In this document: piece by piece, positions 9,222 to 17,692 of the stretch
How positions within the stretch are numbered: position 1 is the stretch's first letter
How the letters are laid out: every line of letters begins with the position of its first letter
From: Massilia rhizosphaerae
Lineage (GTDB): Bacteria; Pseudomonadota; Gammaproteobacteria; Burkholderiales; Burkholderiaceae_D
DNA: 64,000 nucleotides
Assembly: GCF_016093545.1 (NCBI RefSeq)
Contig: NZ_JADKYX010000007.1
Span: 1-64,000 of the forward strand
Direction of reading: 5' to 3'
Notes under the pieces: model-generated
The model's database searches: none
Seen by the model: only the letters and a program-made list of their open reading frames with translations
What the model was told of the DNA's origin: nothing
Translations under genes and position numbers: made by a program

Positions 9222-11507
9222 GTGGTCGTTGTGACTTCGAAAGCGCCTGTGCCAACCAAGAAACCCGAAACCAAAGTGGCTACCAAATCCACCAGGATGT
9301 CCGCTAAAGTGGACAATTCGCAAGACAAGGCGGAAGCCCGCGTCGCGGGTGTTGCGCCTGTCAGCCAGACGACCGACGCGGAAGCCCTCGCCGCGATCGA
9401 CACGTCGGGCTACGTGCTGCCGGCCGTCAAGGTACCAGGCCGGCGTGGCCGCAAGCCCAAGGAATTCACGCCCGAGAACGACGAAGTCGCCGCCCTGAAC
9501 GCGGTCGAGCGCGCCGAGCTGAAAGCGGTCGACAAGGCCAAGGCCAAGGACCGCAAGGCCAAGGAAAAAGCGCTGCTGAAAGACGCGTTCTCCTCGGACA
9601 CGGAAGCGAGCGAAGAGGAACTGGAAATCCGCCGCCAGAAGCTCAAGGCCCTGATCAAGTCGGGCAAGGAGCGCGGCTTCCTCACGTATTCCGAGATCAA
9701 CGATCATCTGCCGGACAACATCGTCGATCCGGAAGCGATCGAAGGCATCATCGGCACGTTCAACGACATGGGCATTGCCGTCTACGAGCACGCGCCCGAT
9801 GCCGAAACGCTGCTGCTGTCCGATAACGTCGCCACCGTCACCAGCGACGACGAAGCCGAGGCTGCCGCCGAAGCGGCGCTGTCGACCGTCGACTCCGATT
9901 TCGGCCGCACCACCGACCCCGTCCGCATGTACATGCGCGAGATGGGCTCCGTCGAACTGCTGACCCGCGAAGGCGAGATCGAGATCGCCAAACGCATCGA
10001 AGACGGCTTGCGCGACATGATCCAGGCGATTTCCGCCTGCCCGGTCACGATCGCCGAGATCATCGACGCCGCCCGCCGCATCGAGCAGGACGAGATCAAG
10101 ATCGACGAAATCGTCGACGGCATGGTCGACCCGGATGAATCCGAGGACACGTCGCCGACCGCGGTCGCCCCGGCGGCCTCCGACGGCGACGATGACGAGG
10201 ACGAGGAAGCCGACGAGGAAGAAGAGGAAGAGGAAGAAGAAGCCAACGCGAGCTCCGGCGCGGCCGGCTATTCCGCCGAGCAGCTCGAGCAGCTGAAGAA
10301 TTCTGCCCTCGAAAAATTCAGCCTCATCGAACAGCAGTTCGACAAGATGCGCAAGGCCTACGAAAAGCAGGGCTACAATTCCGATGGCTATGTCAAGGCC
10401 CAGGAATCGATCTCGAACGAACTGCTCGGCATCCGCTTCACGGCCAAGGTCGTCGAAAAGCTGTGCGATACCCTGCGCGGCCAGGTCGACGAAGTCCGCC
10501 ACATCGAAAAGCAGATCCTGGACGTGGCCGTGAACCGCTGCGGCATGCCGCGCGCCCACTTCATCAAGGTCTTTCCGGGCAACGAGACGAACCTCGACTG
10601 GGTCGACGGCGAAGTGAACGCCGGCCACGCCTACAGCGCCATCCTCGGCCGCAATATCCCGACGATCAAGGAACTGCAGCAACGCCTCATCGACCTGCAA
10701 GCCCGCGTCGTCCTGCCGCTGCCGGACCTGCGCAACATCAACCGCCAGATGGCGGCCGGTGAAATGAAGGCGCGCAAGGCCAAGCGCGAAATGACGGAAG
10801 CAAACTTGCGTCTGGTCATCTCGATCGCGAAAAAGTACACGAACCGCGGCCTGCAATTCCTCGACCTGATCCAGGAAGGCAATATCGGCCTGATGAAGGC
10901 GGTGGACAAGTTCGAATACCGTCGCGGCTATAAATTCTCGACCTATGCGACGTGGTGGATCCGCCAGGCCATTACCCGCTCGATCGCGGACCAGGCGCGC
11001 ACGATCCGTATCCCGGTGCACATGATCGAAACGATCAACAAGATGAACCGGATCTCGCGCCAGATCCTGCAGGAAACGGGCGCCGAGCCCGATCCGGCGA
11101 CGCTCGCGGTCAAGATGGAAATGCCGGAAGATAAGATCCGGAAGATCATGAAGATCGCGAAAGAGCCGATCTCGATGGAAACGCCGATCGGCGACGACGA
11201 CGATTCCCATCTGGGCGACTTTATCGAGGACAACAACACGCTGGCGCCTTCGGACGCCGCGCTGCATGCGTCGATGCGCGGCGTGGTCAAGGACGTGCTC
11301 GACTCGCTGACGCCGCGCGAAGCCAAGGTGCTGCGCATGCGCTTTGGCATCGAAATGTCGACGGATCACACGCTGGAAGAGGTCGGCAAGCAATTCGACG
11401 TCACCCGCGAGCGCATCCGCCAGATCGAAGCCAAGGCGCTGCGCAAGCTGCGCCACCCGTCACGCTCCGACAAGCTGAAGAGCTTCCTCGAGAACAACAG
11501 CGGCTGA
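9222..11507 (+). CDS. rpoD: RNA polymerase primary sigma factor (sigma-70)
   Basis: A 761-residue RpoD. Region 1.1 is near the N-terminus. Region 1.2 is marked by [13 protein letters not shown] non-conserved insert contains an unbroken acidic run at about residues 322-340. Regions 2.1-2.4 ([51 protein letters not shown]), region 3, and region 4.2 with the helix-turn-helix [28 protein letters not shown] are all intact. There is no ATG at the start: GTG at 9222 or a second GTG at 9231 are both possible. The gene ends the macromolecular block before a strong nested terminator. Confidence 0.97.
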   Translation: MVVVTSKAPVPTKKPETKVATKSTRMSAKVDNSQDKAEARVAGVAPVSQTTDAEALAAIDTSGYVLPAVKVPGRRGRKPKEFTPENDEVAALNAVERAELKAVDKAKAKDRKAKEKALLKDAFSSDTEASEEELEIRRQKLKALIKSGKERGFLTYSEINDHLPDNIVDPEAIEGIIGTFNDMGIAVYEHAPDAETLLLSDNVATVTSDDEAEAAAEAALSTVDSDFGRTTDPVRMYMREMGSVELLTREGEIEIAKRIEDGLRDMIQAISACPVTIAEIIDAARRIEQDEIKIDEIVDGMVDPDESEDTSPTAVAPAASDGDDDEDEEADEEEEEEEEEANASSGAAGYSAEQLEQLKNSALEKFSLIEQQFDKMRKAYEKQGYNSDGYVKAQESISNELLGIRFTAKVVEKLCDTLRGQVDEVRHIEKQILDVAVNRCGMPRAHFIKVFPGNETNLDWVDGEVNAGHAYSAILGRNIPTIKELQQRLIDLQARVVLPLPDLRNINRQMAAGEMKARKAKREMTEANLRLVISIAKKYTNRGLQFLDLIQEGNIGLMKAVDKFEYRRGYKFSTYATWWIRQAITRSIADQARTIRIPVHMIETINKMNRISRQILQETGAEPDPATLAVKMEMPEDKIRKIMKIAKEPISMETPIGDDDDSHLGDFIEDNNTLAPSDAALHASMRGVVKDVLDSLTPREAKVLRMRFGIEMSTDHTLEEVGKQFDVTRERIRQIEAKALRKLRHPSRSDKLKSFLENNSG

Positions 11508-11521
11508 GACTTGACGGACCT

Positions 11522-11599
11522 ACGCTAAAACAATATCCTCTCGCCACTTCGGACATTCAGGCGCTGACCTGATCTCCGCAAGTGGCGCGTTTTTAGCGT
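11522..11599 (+). terminator. Nested three-arm hairpin terminator after rpoD
   Basis: Three concentric inverted repeats are present: an outer ACGCTAAAA (11522-11530) with TTTTAGCGT (11591-11599), a middle CGCCACTT (11542-11549) with AAGTGGCG (11580-11587), and an inner CAGG/CCTG around 11558-11571. The middle stem is followed by CGTTTTT, a classic Rho-independent signature. The whole forms one long imperfect hairpin between rpoD and the tRNA gene. Confidence 0.85.
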
Positions 11600-11618
11600 C
11601 TTCGGATGTACCAGTTTC

Positions 11619-11697
<79 letters not shown>

Positions 11698-12216
11698 AAT
11701 TGTCTAGTGAAAACAAAGGGATTAGTTTGAGGCTGGCCCTTTTTCAATTTTGCTTTAAGAAACGCTGTCCATTTTCTGTCTAGTATTTCTCTATCTAGTT
11801 GATGGATTAACCGTTCTCGTTTCGGTCAATGATCTAGTGCCCAGTTAGTAGCGCAGTGTCATTGTCAGTAAGCTGTAGACGGGAATCTTCTGTGGGACGA
11901 GGATTGTTGACGCCATTGATGACGAATTGGCTGGCGAAGGTGTGACGCGCTACCTGTGTGGTATCTCCAAGCGGGAGCCAAGACGTTGATCCTGTTCCAG
12001 ATGATGCCGGCCGGCCGGGACTGTTAAAATTGGACCGTCGTTTGCGCGTCCGTAGCGTTTACAGCCCTATAGTCCGAAGGAGCCGTGCATCGATGGCAAG
12101 GTTGACTTGCTCCCTTTGCTCTGATGCCCTATAGTCTAAGTGTGAATTTCACTTGACTTCCACAGAAATCAGTTCGCCGTTTACTAACCATTTTTGCGAC
12201 GGCAGTTGAGGTAAAT
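11698..12216. other. AT-rich spacer at the tRNA end of the island, no gene seen
   Basis: About 520 bases with no convincing coding frame or RNA gene. Contents include scattered TCTAGT motifs near 11700-11830, two direct copies of GCCCTATAGTC (12064-12074 and 12126-12136), and a palindrome GTGAATTTCAC (12142-12152) inside the near-symmetric AAGTGTGAATTTCACTT (12138-12154), 63 bases before the coiled-coil gene. The palindrome is a candidate operator for the downstream Doc pair. No integrase remnant was recognised. Confidence 0.5.
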
Positions 12217-12867
12217 ATGTTGTCCAAAACAAAGACTCTTCGAATGAAGATGGAACGCGCCAAGCAAAGATCGTTGCTTGAGCAACTGCGTAAAGACACT
12301 GATTCCTACTCTGAAGCGATTGCTGCGAGGGAAATAACTGAAGTGTCAAAGGCACAAGCGTTGCTGCGAGAATATGAGCTTGTAACCGCTTTTCAAAAAA
12401 AACTCGAAGCGGTTGATCGCATGCAGCGTGATATCGAAAACCTCAAGCGTTTTCAGCCGGACAGTAGCGTTCTGCGGATTGTCCAAGAAATGAATAAGTT
12501 CAAAGAAGTTTATGCCAAAATTGAAAAGCTGAACGTGATGCAGGATGTTCGCGAGGCATGGAAGGCGGCTGAGGATGCTAGCTCCTTGAAACGAATGCAG
12601 AGCGAAGTTGAGAGATTAAACTCTTTTCAGAGAAATACAGAATTGGCAAATGAATTTCGTCGAGATCTAAAAGAAGTTACGTTGGCCCAGGAGTCACTAA
12701 ACGCCTTAAAAGATGCATATGGGGTCTCCGCTGCGATTAAGCGGGCCGTGGTTCCTCCGCTTGCGTTGCCACTTACTGATCCGAATAGTTCTCGTCTTGT
12801 ACAGAATGCCGTTAAGCGGGTAATGACGACACATGCCGATGTGATAAAGGCATTGGCGAATCGATGA
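12217..12867 (+). CDS. Coiled-coil protein, putative partner of the Doc toxin
   Basis: A 216-residue, highly charged protein that I do not recognise. Residues about 5-165 are almost continuous amphipathic helix with repeated ALLREYE, RMQRDIENLKRFQ and RMQSEVERLNSFQR-like segments, suggesting a coiled coil built from an approximate 30-residue repeat. Residues 170-216 are a shorter C-terminal tail containing a Pro-rich stretch. There is no obvious DNA-binding, membrane or catalytic motif. Its stop overlaps the next start (ATGA), so it is translationally coupled to the Doc-like toxin. In phd-doc the upstream gene is the antitoxin, which suggests but does not prove that role. Base composition is clearly AT-richer than the flanks. 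Confidence 0.75.
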   Translation: MLSKTKTLRMKMERAKQRSLLEQLRKDTDSYSEAIAAREITEVSKAQALLREYELVTAFQKKLEAVDRMQRDIENLKRFQPDSSVLRIVQEMNKFKEVYAKIEKLNVMQDVREAWKAAEDASSLKRMQSEVERLNSFQRNTELANEFRRDLKEVTLAQESLNALKDAYGVSAAIKRAVVPPLALPLTDPNSSRLVQNAVKRVMTTHADVIKALANR

Positions 12868-13265
12868 GTTCTTCGCTAATGACGCCAGAATTAGTACGTG
12901 AAATTCATGATCTTATTCTGTCGACAGAGCCTGGGTTGAAGGGGGACTACGGCGAAGAAAAGCTACTCGGCGCTTTGGCGCGCGTCGATATGACTGTGGA
13001 GTACGACAACGTCAATGACGTGTTTGAAATAGCTGCTCTTTACGCATTAGCACTGGCTTGTGGTCATGCTTTTCTTGACGCCAATAAGCGTACTGGACTG
13101 GTTACGGCGCTGGCATATTTGGTTATGCAAGGTATCGATATCCCGCTTGAACTTCGATTGGATGACTATATGGTCGACTTGACTGAGCACAAGCTTGACT
13201 ATCATCAATTTGGTGCGCTGCTGTATACATTTGCGAATCGTGAAGAGCAAGCCCCTTCGCAGTAA
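12864..13265 (+). CDS. doc: Doc-family (Fic fold) death-on-curing toxin
   Basis: A 133-residue protein with the Doc/Fic catalytic loop HAFLDANKR: H68, F70, D72, N74, K75 and R76. Canonical Doc of phage P1 (126 residues) phosphorylates EF-Tu. The short Doc-type loop ending in NKR, rather than the longer Fic HxFxxGNGR, points to the Doc branch. The start overlaps the upstream coiled-coil gene by four bases. No Phd-type antitoxin (about 70-80 residues, AbrB/YefM fold) is encoded on either side. The gene converges on the truncated nucleotidyltransferase at 13330. Confidence 0.88.
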   Translation: MSSSLMTPELVREIHDLILSTEPGLKGDYGEEKLLGALARVDMTVEYDNVNDVFEIAALYALALACGHAFLDANKRTGLVTALAYLVMQGIDIPLELRLDDYMVDLTEHKLDYHQFGALLYTFANREEQAPSQ

Positions 13266-13329
13266 GGTCCATATATTCTCAGATTATTGGTGTCTTATGG
13301 ATGTCGATTGAAGGCGGCGATGCACGCAA

Positions 13330-13536
13330 CTAGCCTAGTCTTGACACATAGTTCAGTGCCTGTGGATCCGGTACAAAAATATCGATATCTTTGCTAAGGC
13401 GGTGCTGATACTTGCGCATCAGCACTGTCCCGCCACCGAAGGTCCAATTGAGATGTTTAGTGCCGTGGGCATAGATCTCATCCACCAAGCACAAGGCGTT
13501 CTGGAAGAGGCCTTCCCGGGTCTTTTCGTCGGCCAT
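13330..13536 (-). pseudogene. Truncated nucleotidyltransferase toxin, AbiEii/AbiGii type
   Basis: Only 68 residues remain from the ATG at 13536. The fragment holds the nucleotidyltransferase signature FGGGTVLMRKY followed by SKDIDIFV, the G-G/S and DxD metal motif of AbiEii-type toxins, and then stops shortly after DPQALNY. Full family members have about 200-300 residues, so the rest has been lost, probably by deletion against the doc gene. Its start overlaps the stop of the antitoxin gene (TAATG), the usual coupling for AbiE pairs. Confidence 0.75.
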
Positions 13537-14015
13537 TACCAAACAGTTCTATGGGTGTGAAGCGCCTTTGCCATCGCGGAGACGTGTTTCATGACCGTCT
13601 TCGCTGGCGTGTTGGTCTCGATCGAGGCTTCGTGAATTGCACTGACGACCAGTTGCAGGGGCGTTTCGTCCAGCAGCGTCATCACATGCGGCTTGAAGTC
13701 GTCAGGAACCGCACCCGACTTCAAAATATTCTTCAGCACGTCGGATGTGAGGATCTTCTTGTAGCTCGTACTCGCCGTCTGTGCGGCCATCTTGAGCGCC
13801 GGCGACTTCTTCAACCTCTCCTTGGCGTCAAAGCTCAGGCCGAGGATGCCCAGCAGATGGTTCAGCTTCGTATAGCCCAGATCTTCGAGGGCGCCCCTCT
13901 CGAGCTGGTTGACGGTGGTGCGTGACAGGCCTGCCAGCTTCGCCAACTGGGCCTGGCTGAGCCCGATCTCCTTCCGCCTGTCATGGACGTGCATGCCGAC
14001 TTCGCGAAGTTGCAT
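13536..14015 (-). CDS. XRE-type helix-turn-helix antitoxin of an AbiE-like pair
   Basis: A 159-residue protein with an N-terminal Cro/C1-type helix-turn-helix at about residues 12-58 (RRKEIGLSQAQLAKLAGLS, then TVNQLERG) and a C-terminal helical region (residues about 75-159) of the kind that neutralises nucleotidyltransferase toxins. It is coupled to the truncated toxin downstream. A perfect inverted repeat lies 20-37 bases before its ATG, fitting autorepression. With the toxin broken, the antitoxin may persist as an orphan regulator. Confidence 0.82.
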   Translation of the reverse strand: MQLREVGMHVHDRRKEIGLSQAQLAKLAGLSRTTVNQLERGALEDLGYTKLNHLLGILGLSFDAKERLKKSPALKMAAQTASTSYKKILTSDVLKNILKSGAVPDDFKPHVMTLLDETPLQLVVSAIHEASIETNTPAKTVMKHVSAMAKALHTHRTVW

Positions 14016-14033
14016 GATCTCAATCTTAAAAAC

Positions 14034-14051
14034 TGTTCAATAGACTGAACA
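14034..14051 (-). promoter_or_regulatory. Probable operator of the XRE antitoxin
   Basis: TGTTCA-ATAGAC-TGAACA is a perfect 6-6-6 inverted repeat lying 19 bases upstream of the antitoxin ATG at 14015. Its size and position are typical of a Cro/C1 dimer operator. Autoregulation is inferred. Confidence 0.55.
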
Positions 14052-14297
14052 TGTTATCGCCGACCCAGAGATATCTTCAAGTCCTGGGAAAGCGACGAAT
14101 AGTGATCTTGAAAGCCGTCTGGAAGTGTTCTCAGTCCTTATAGGCTGACTCACTCAGCGGAGCCCGGTCCGCCTCGCGGGCCGCCAACCACGCCAACGGT
14201 ATATTAAACACGTCACTTGATTTACGTCAATATTTCCTTGTTTACATATTAATTCTCATTGAGCAAAATTTAGTTCCCCAACTCCCCAATTAGCGCC

Positions 14298-15110
14298 ATG
14301 GATACCGCAATTTGTACAGAAGATGGACTTACATACACTGCAGTGGAGTTTTCACGACTCGATCCGCTGCAATTGGAGCGCAAGCGACGGCATTTGATCT
14401 GTGAAGAATGCGGTTTAGCAGCATTCTTCAGGAAACCGTCGCGTAGCGGACGAGGTGCATGTTTCGGTGCACGTCCACATCGTGAAGGTTGCAACCTCGC
14501 CGCTACCGACAATGAGATCAGAGTGCCCGGCACGGGAGATGATCAGGATGAAGCTTTTAATCCCGGAGATAGAATTATTGTTGAGCTCACGTTCGGTGGC
14601 CAAGACGGTGAGGTTCACTTAGATCGCGATGAGCGTGGCCCGAGGCGCCCACGTGGCGGAAGACATATTGGTGAAGGGGGACCGCACGCGGCGCAAATGC
14701 ATCGGCGCCTCAGCACATTGCTTCGATTGCTTGTCACCGCTCCTAACTTTCGCTATTCCGATCAGATCATCGCAGTTACCAATCAACCCGAACTTCCGGC
14801 TCGAGATTTTTTTGTTCACTTGAGTGATGTGACACCTCTACATATCGGCCAATTTAGAGGTTTCTGGGGTCAATTGACGGATGCTCGGGAAGGCGCCGAC
14901 GGCGTATTGTGGCTGAATAGCGGAGGACGTGCTGAAATGAGCTTTTGTTTGCCACCCGAACATAGACCCGAGGTAATGCAGCGGTTTCGGCTAGAAGAAG
15001 AGGAAGACTTTTCCGGTAGCTATATTTTGGTGCTCGGCACTTTGCACGTTTCCCGAAATAATAAGAAGTTTTGCGTTATTGATGACCCCGCTGTCATCGC
15101 CTTGCGCTGA
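14298..15110 (+). CDS. Island protein with N-terminal Cys/His cluster, CoiA-like zinc-finger appearance
   Basis: A 270-residue protein of unknown function. Residues 34-66 carry a putative zinc site, CEECGLAAFFRK...CFGARPHREGC, reminiscent of the N-terminal domain of competence protein CoiA and related DNA-associated proteins. The CoiA nuclease domain is not evident. A basic, Gly/Arg-rich linker (RGPRRPRGGRHIGEGG, about 113-128) precedes a mixed alpha/beta C-terminal half ending in an acidic EEEEDFSG segment and a beta-strand-rich tail. There is no signal peptide. It is a single gene in AT-rich DNA, about 280 bases from the divergent antitoxin gene. A role in DNA or RNA binding is only a guess. 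Confidence 0.7.
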   Translation: MDTAICTEDGLTYTAVEFSRLDPLQLERKRRHLICEECGLAAFFRKPSRSGRGACFGARPHREGCNLAATDNEIRVPGTGDDQDEAFNPGDRIIVELTFGGQDGEVHLDRDERGPRRPRGGRHIGEGGPHAAQMHRRLSTLLRLLVTAPNFRYSDQIIAVTNQPELPARDFFVHLSDVTPLHIGQFRGFWGQLTDAREGADGVLWLNSGGRAEMSFCLPPEHRPEVMQRFRLEEEEDFSGSYILVLGTLHVSRNNKKFCVIDDPAVIALR

Positions 15111-15165
15111 GTACTTATGTGAAACTGGGGCGTCGACATCAATGCTCCCAGTTTGTTCGTGGCCG

Positions 15166-16131
15166 TCAGCAGCCATACAACGCCGCCACCCGCTTCAGCC
15201 GCAACACCATCGCCTTCCTGAGCCTGCCCGGCCCCGTCACCTCCACCTCCGGCGCCAGCCGCAACAACTGCCCGGCCCCGTGCTCGACCGACTCGACGGG
15301 AATCCGTAGCGCCACCCGCCCATCGCGCCGGCGCGACGGCTTCGCTCCCGCAACGGCACGCGCAGCCGCGGCGTTCAGGTAACGCAGGTCCTTGAGCCCA
15401 ACCGGCGTCGCCAGCACGTCCGCATGATCCGTGTACAGATCCGCCTCGAAGCGCGCGACGGATTGACCCCAATATGAAGCCAGGTCAAACCGCGCCGGCC
15501 GCCGTGCGCGCGGCTCCAGCAGCGCGGCGCGCTTGATATTCGAGATCCGATAGGTGCGCGGCTTGCCGTCCGACGCGGCGACGAGATACCAGACCCCCGC
15601 CTTCAGCACCAGCCCCAGCGGATGCACGACCCGCTCGGCCTCGTCGCGCCAGCTCTCGTAGGACATGCTCAGCTGCCTGTCCGACCAGACCGCGTCGGCG
15701 ACGACCGTCAGGTGCGGCACCGCGTCCGGTTCGCGATACCAGTCGACCGGGTCGAGGTGGAAGCGCGACTGGATCTTCTGCGCTTCCGTGCGCGACGATT
15801 CCGGCAACGACGTCAGCAGCTTGAGCTGGGCGCCCTGCAGCGGCTTGTCGAGGCCGAGGTCGGCTGCGGGGCCGGCCAGGCCGCTGAGGAACACGACTTG
15901 CGCTTCGGAGGGCGTCAGCCCCGTCAGCCGCGTGTTCCAGCCGTCGAGCAGGCGGAAGCCGCCCGCGCGTCCCCGTTCGGCATAGATCGGCACGCCGGCG
16001 GCGGTGAGCTGGTCGATGTCGCGATGCAGGGTGCGCACCGAGATCTCCAGTGCTTCGGCCAGGGCGGCGGCGCTCATGGGACCGCGCGTCTCGAGCATCA
16101 TTTGGATGGAAAGCAGGCGGCTGGCGCGCAT
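15166..16131 (-). CDS. WYL-domain transcriptional regulator (YafY/DeoR-like)
   Basis: A 321-residue protein. The N-terminal winged helix-turn-helix (residues about 1-58, ARLLSIQ-type then SVRTLHRDIDQLTAAGVPIYAE) is followed by a WYL ligand-sensing domain (about 140-230, with the VWYLVAASDGKPRTYRISNI core) and a C-terminal WCX extension. WYL domains bind nucleotides or nucleic acid. It is transcribed divergently from the NIPSNAP gene, 80 bases apart, so it probably controls that pair. The last gene of the AT-rich island ends 55 bases away, and base composition returns to chromosomal here. Confidence 0.88.
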   Translation of the reverse strand: MRASRLLSIQMMLETRGPMSAAALAEALEISVRTLHRDIDQLTAAGVPIYAERGRAGGFRLLDGWNTRLTGLTPSEAQVVFLSGLAGPAADLGLDKPLQGAQLKLLTSLPESSRTEAQKIQSRFHLDPVDWYREPDAVPHLTVVADAVWSDRQLSMSYESWRDEAERVVHPLGLVLKAGVWYLVAASDGKPRTYRISNIKRAALLEPRARRPARFDLASYWGQSVARFEADLYTDHADVLATPVGLKDLRYLNAAAARAVAGAKPSRRRDGRVALRIPVESVEHGAGQLLRLAPEVEVTGPGRLRKAMVLRLKRVAALYGC

Positions 16132-16211
16132 GATCGGGCGAAATATATGACATCAGATGGCAGATATTCTATTCGATACTGCATGGCATCGAGATCAAAC
16201 CGGAGACCACC

Positions 16212-16946
16212 ATGTCGAATCAACCTCTGCCGCCGCACCACCCCCAGGTCGTCGAGCTGCGCCGATACACGCTGCATCCGGGGCGGCGCGACGCGCTGAT
16301 CGACTTGTTCGACAGGGAATTCGTCGAGTCCCAGGAGGCGGAAGGCATGAGCGTGATGGGGCAGTTCCGCGATCTGGACGATCCGGACCGCTTCGTCTGG
16401 CTGCGCGGCTTTGCCGACATGGCGGCGCGCGCACATGGATTGCAAGGCTTTTACGGCGGTCCGGTATGGGCGGCCCATCGCGATGCGGCGAACGCGACCA
16501 TGATCGATTCCGACGATGTCCTGCTGTTGCGCCCGGCGTGGGATGGTGCCGGTCTCGCGCACGATCCCGCGCGCCGGGCGGAGCCCGGGGCCTGCGCGGT
16601 GCCGCCGGGTGCGGTCGACGTGACCGTGTTCAGCCTGAAAGATGCCGCTGGCCCGGCGCTGCTCGACTTCTGCCGCGCGCGCATGGTGCCGGTGCTGCGG
16701 CGGGGCGGTGCGCTGGCGCAGGGTTGGTATGTCACCGAACCCGGTCCGAACAATTTTCCGCGGCTGCCCGTGCGCGAAGGAGAAAGCGTGCTCGTCGGCG
16801 TGGCCGTGTTCGAGGATCCTGCCGTCCACGACGTCCTCCAGGAGGACTGGCAACGCGACGTGGCGCCGGCATTGTCGCAGTGGCTCGCACAGCCGCCGCA
16901 TTCCATGAAACTGATGCCGACAGCCCGCTCGGCCATCCATGCATAA
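16212..16946 (+). CDS. NIPSNAP family protein
   Basis: A 244-residue protein with two ferredoxin-like NIPSNAP/dimeric alpha-beta barrel halves: VVELRRYTLHPGRRDALIDLFD with FRDLDDPDRFVWLRGFADM in the first, and VTVFSLKD onward in the second. These cytoplasmic proteins have no settled enzymatic role. In bacteria they are often induced with oxidoreductases under WYL or TetR control. Ten bases separate it from the next gene, indicating an operon. The divergent WYL regulator is the likely controller. Confidence 0.85.
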   Translation: MSNQPLPPHHPQVVELRRYTLHPGRRDALIDLFDREFVESQEAEGMSVMGQFRDLDDPDRFVWLRGFADMAARAHGLQGFYGGPVWAAHRDAANATMIDSDDVLLLRPAWDGAGLAHDPARRAEPGACAVPPGAVDVTVFSLKDAAGPALLDFCRARMVPVLRRGGALAQGWYVTEPGPNNFPRLPVREGESVLVGVAVFEDPAVHDVLQEDWQRDVAPALSQWLAQPPHSMKLMPTARSAIHA

Positions 16947-16956
16947 GGAGCACACC

Positions 16957-17469
16957 ATGAACGAACATATCCTCGACGGCCGGTCCGATTTCGATTTCCT
17001 CGTCGGCGACTGGACAGTCCGCCATCGGCGTCTCAAGGAACGCCTCGCCGGATGCACCGAATGGGAGGAATTTCGCGGGACGTGTTCCCTGCGGCCGTTG
17101 CTGGACGGCCAGGCGAACGTGGACGACAACGTGTTGGAAATGGCGTCGGGAACCTATCGCGCGGCATCCATCCGCGCCTACGATCCGGTGACGAAGCAAT
17201 GGTCCATCTGGTGGCTCGATAGCCGCCGCCCGCATGACCTCGGCGCCCCGGTCGTCGGCGCGTTCAAGGACGGCACCGGCACCTTTTTCGCCGACGACGT
17301 CTGCGACGGCCAACCCATCCGCGTGCGCTTCCTCTGGACGGACATCACCCCCGTGAGCGCGCGCTGGCAGCAGGCGTTTTCAAGGGACGGCGGCGCGACG
17401 TGGGAAACCAACTGGATCATGGAGTTCGAACGCAGCGAGGATTCTTCACACCGACCTGCTCGCACATAG
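16957..17469 (+). CDS. Small beta-rich protein, DUF1579-like
   Basis: A 170-residue protein starting at the ATG at 16957, with AAGGAG at 16944-16949 deciding that start over one at 16939. It carries the FDFLVGDWTVRHRRL opening seen in DUF1579-type proteins, which adopt a lipocalin/heme-binding-like barrel. GAFKDGTGTFFADD and the ending WETNWIMEFER also fit. No catalytic motif is seen. It is co-transcribed with the NIPSNAP gene under the presumed WYL regulator. Confidence 0.72.
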   Translation: MNEHILDGRSDFDFLVGDWTVRHRRLKERLAGCTEWEEFRGTCSLRPLLDGQANVDDNVLEMASGTYRAASIRAYDPVTKQWSIWWLDSRRPHDLGAPVVGAFKDGTGTFFADDVCDGQPIRVRFLWTDITPVSARWQQAFSRDGGATWETNWIMEFERSEDSSHRPART

Positions 17470-17692
17470 CCAGCACGGGCCACGCCAATGACGAATGGTC
17501 GCTTGTCCATGCGCGGCCCCTCCGTCATTTGCTGGCAGAACAGCAATAGACTACGCGATGCCGCACGGCGGAATGATTCTTCCCGCAATACCAAAAGACA
17601 ACAAACTGATACAAAGTGTGATAGTTGGCTTGCCCGCCCCGAATTGGTGAGGTATCTTGCTACTCAACAAGGAAAATTTGTTTAGGTCAACT

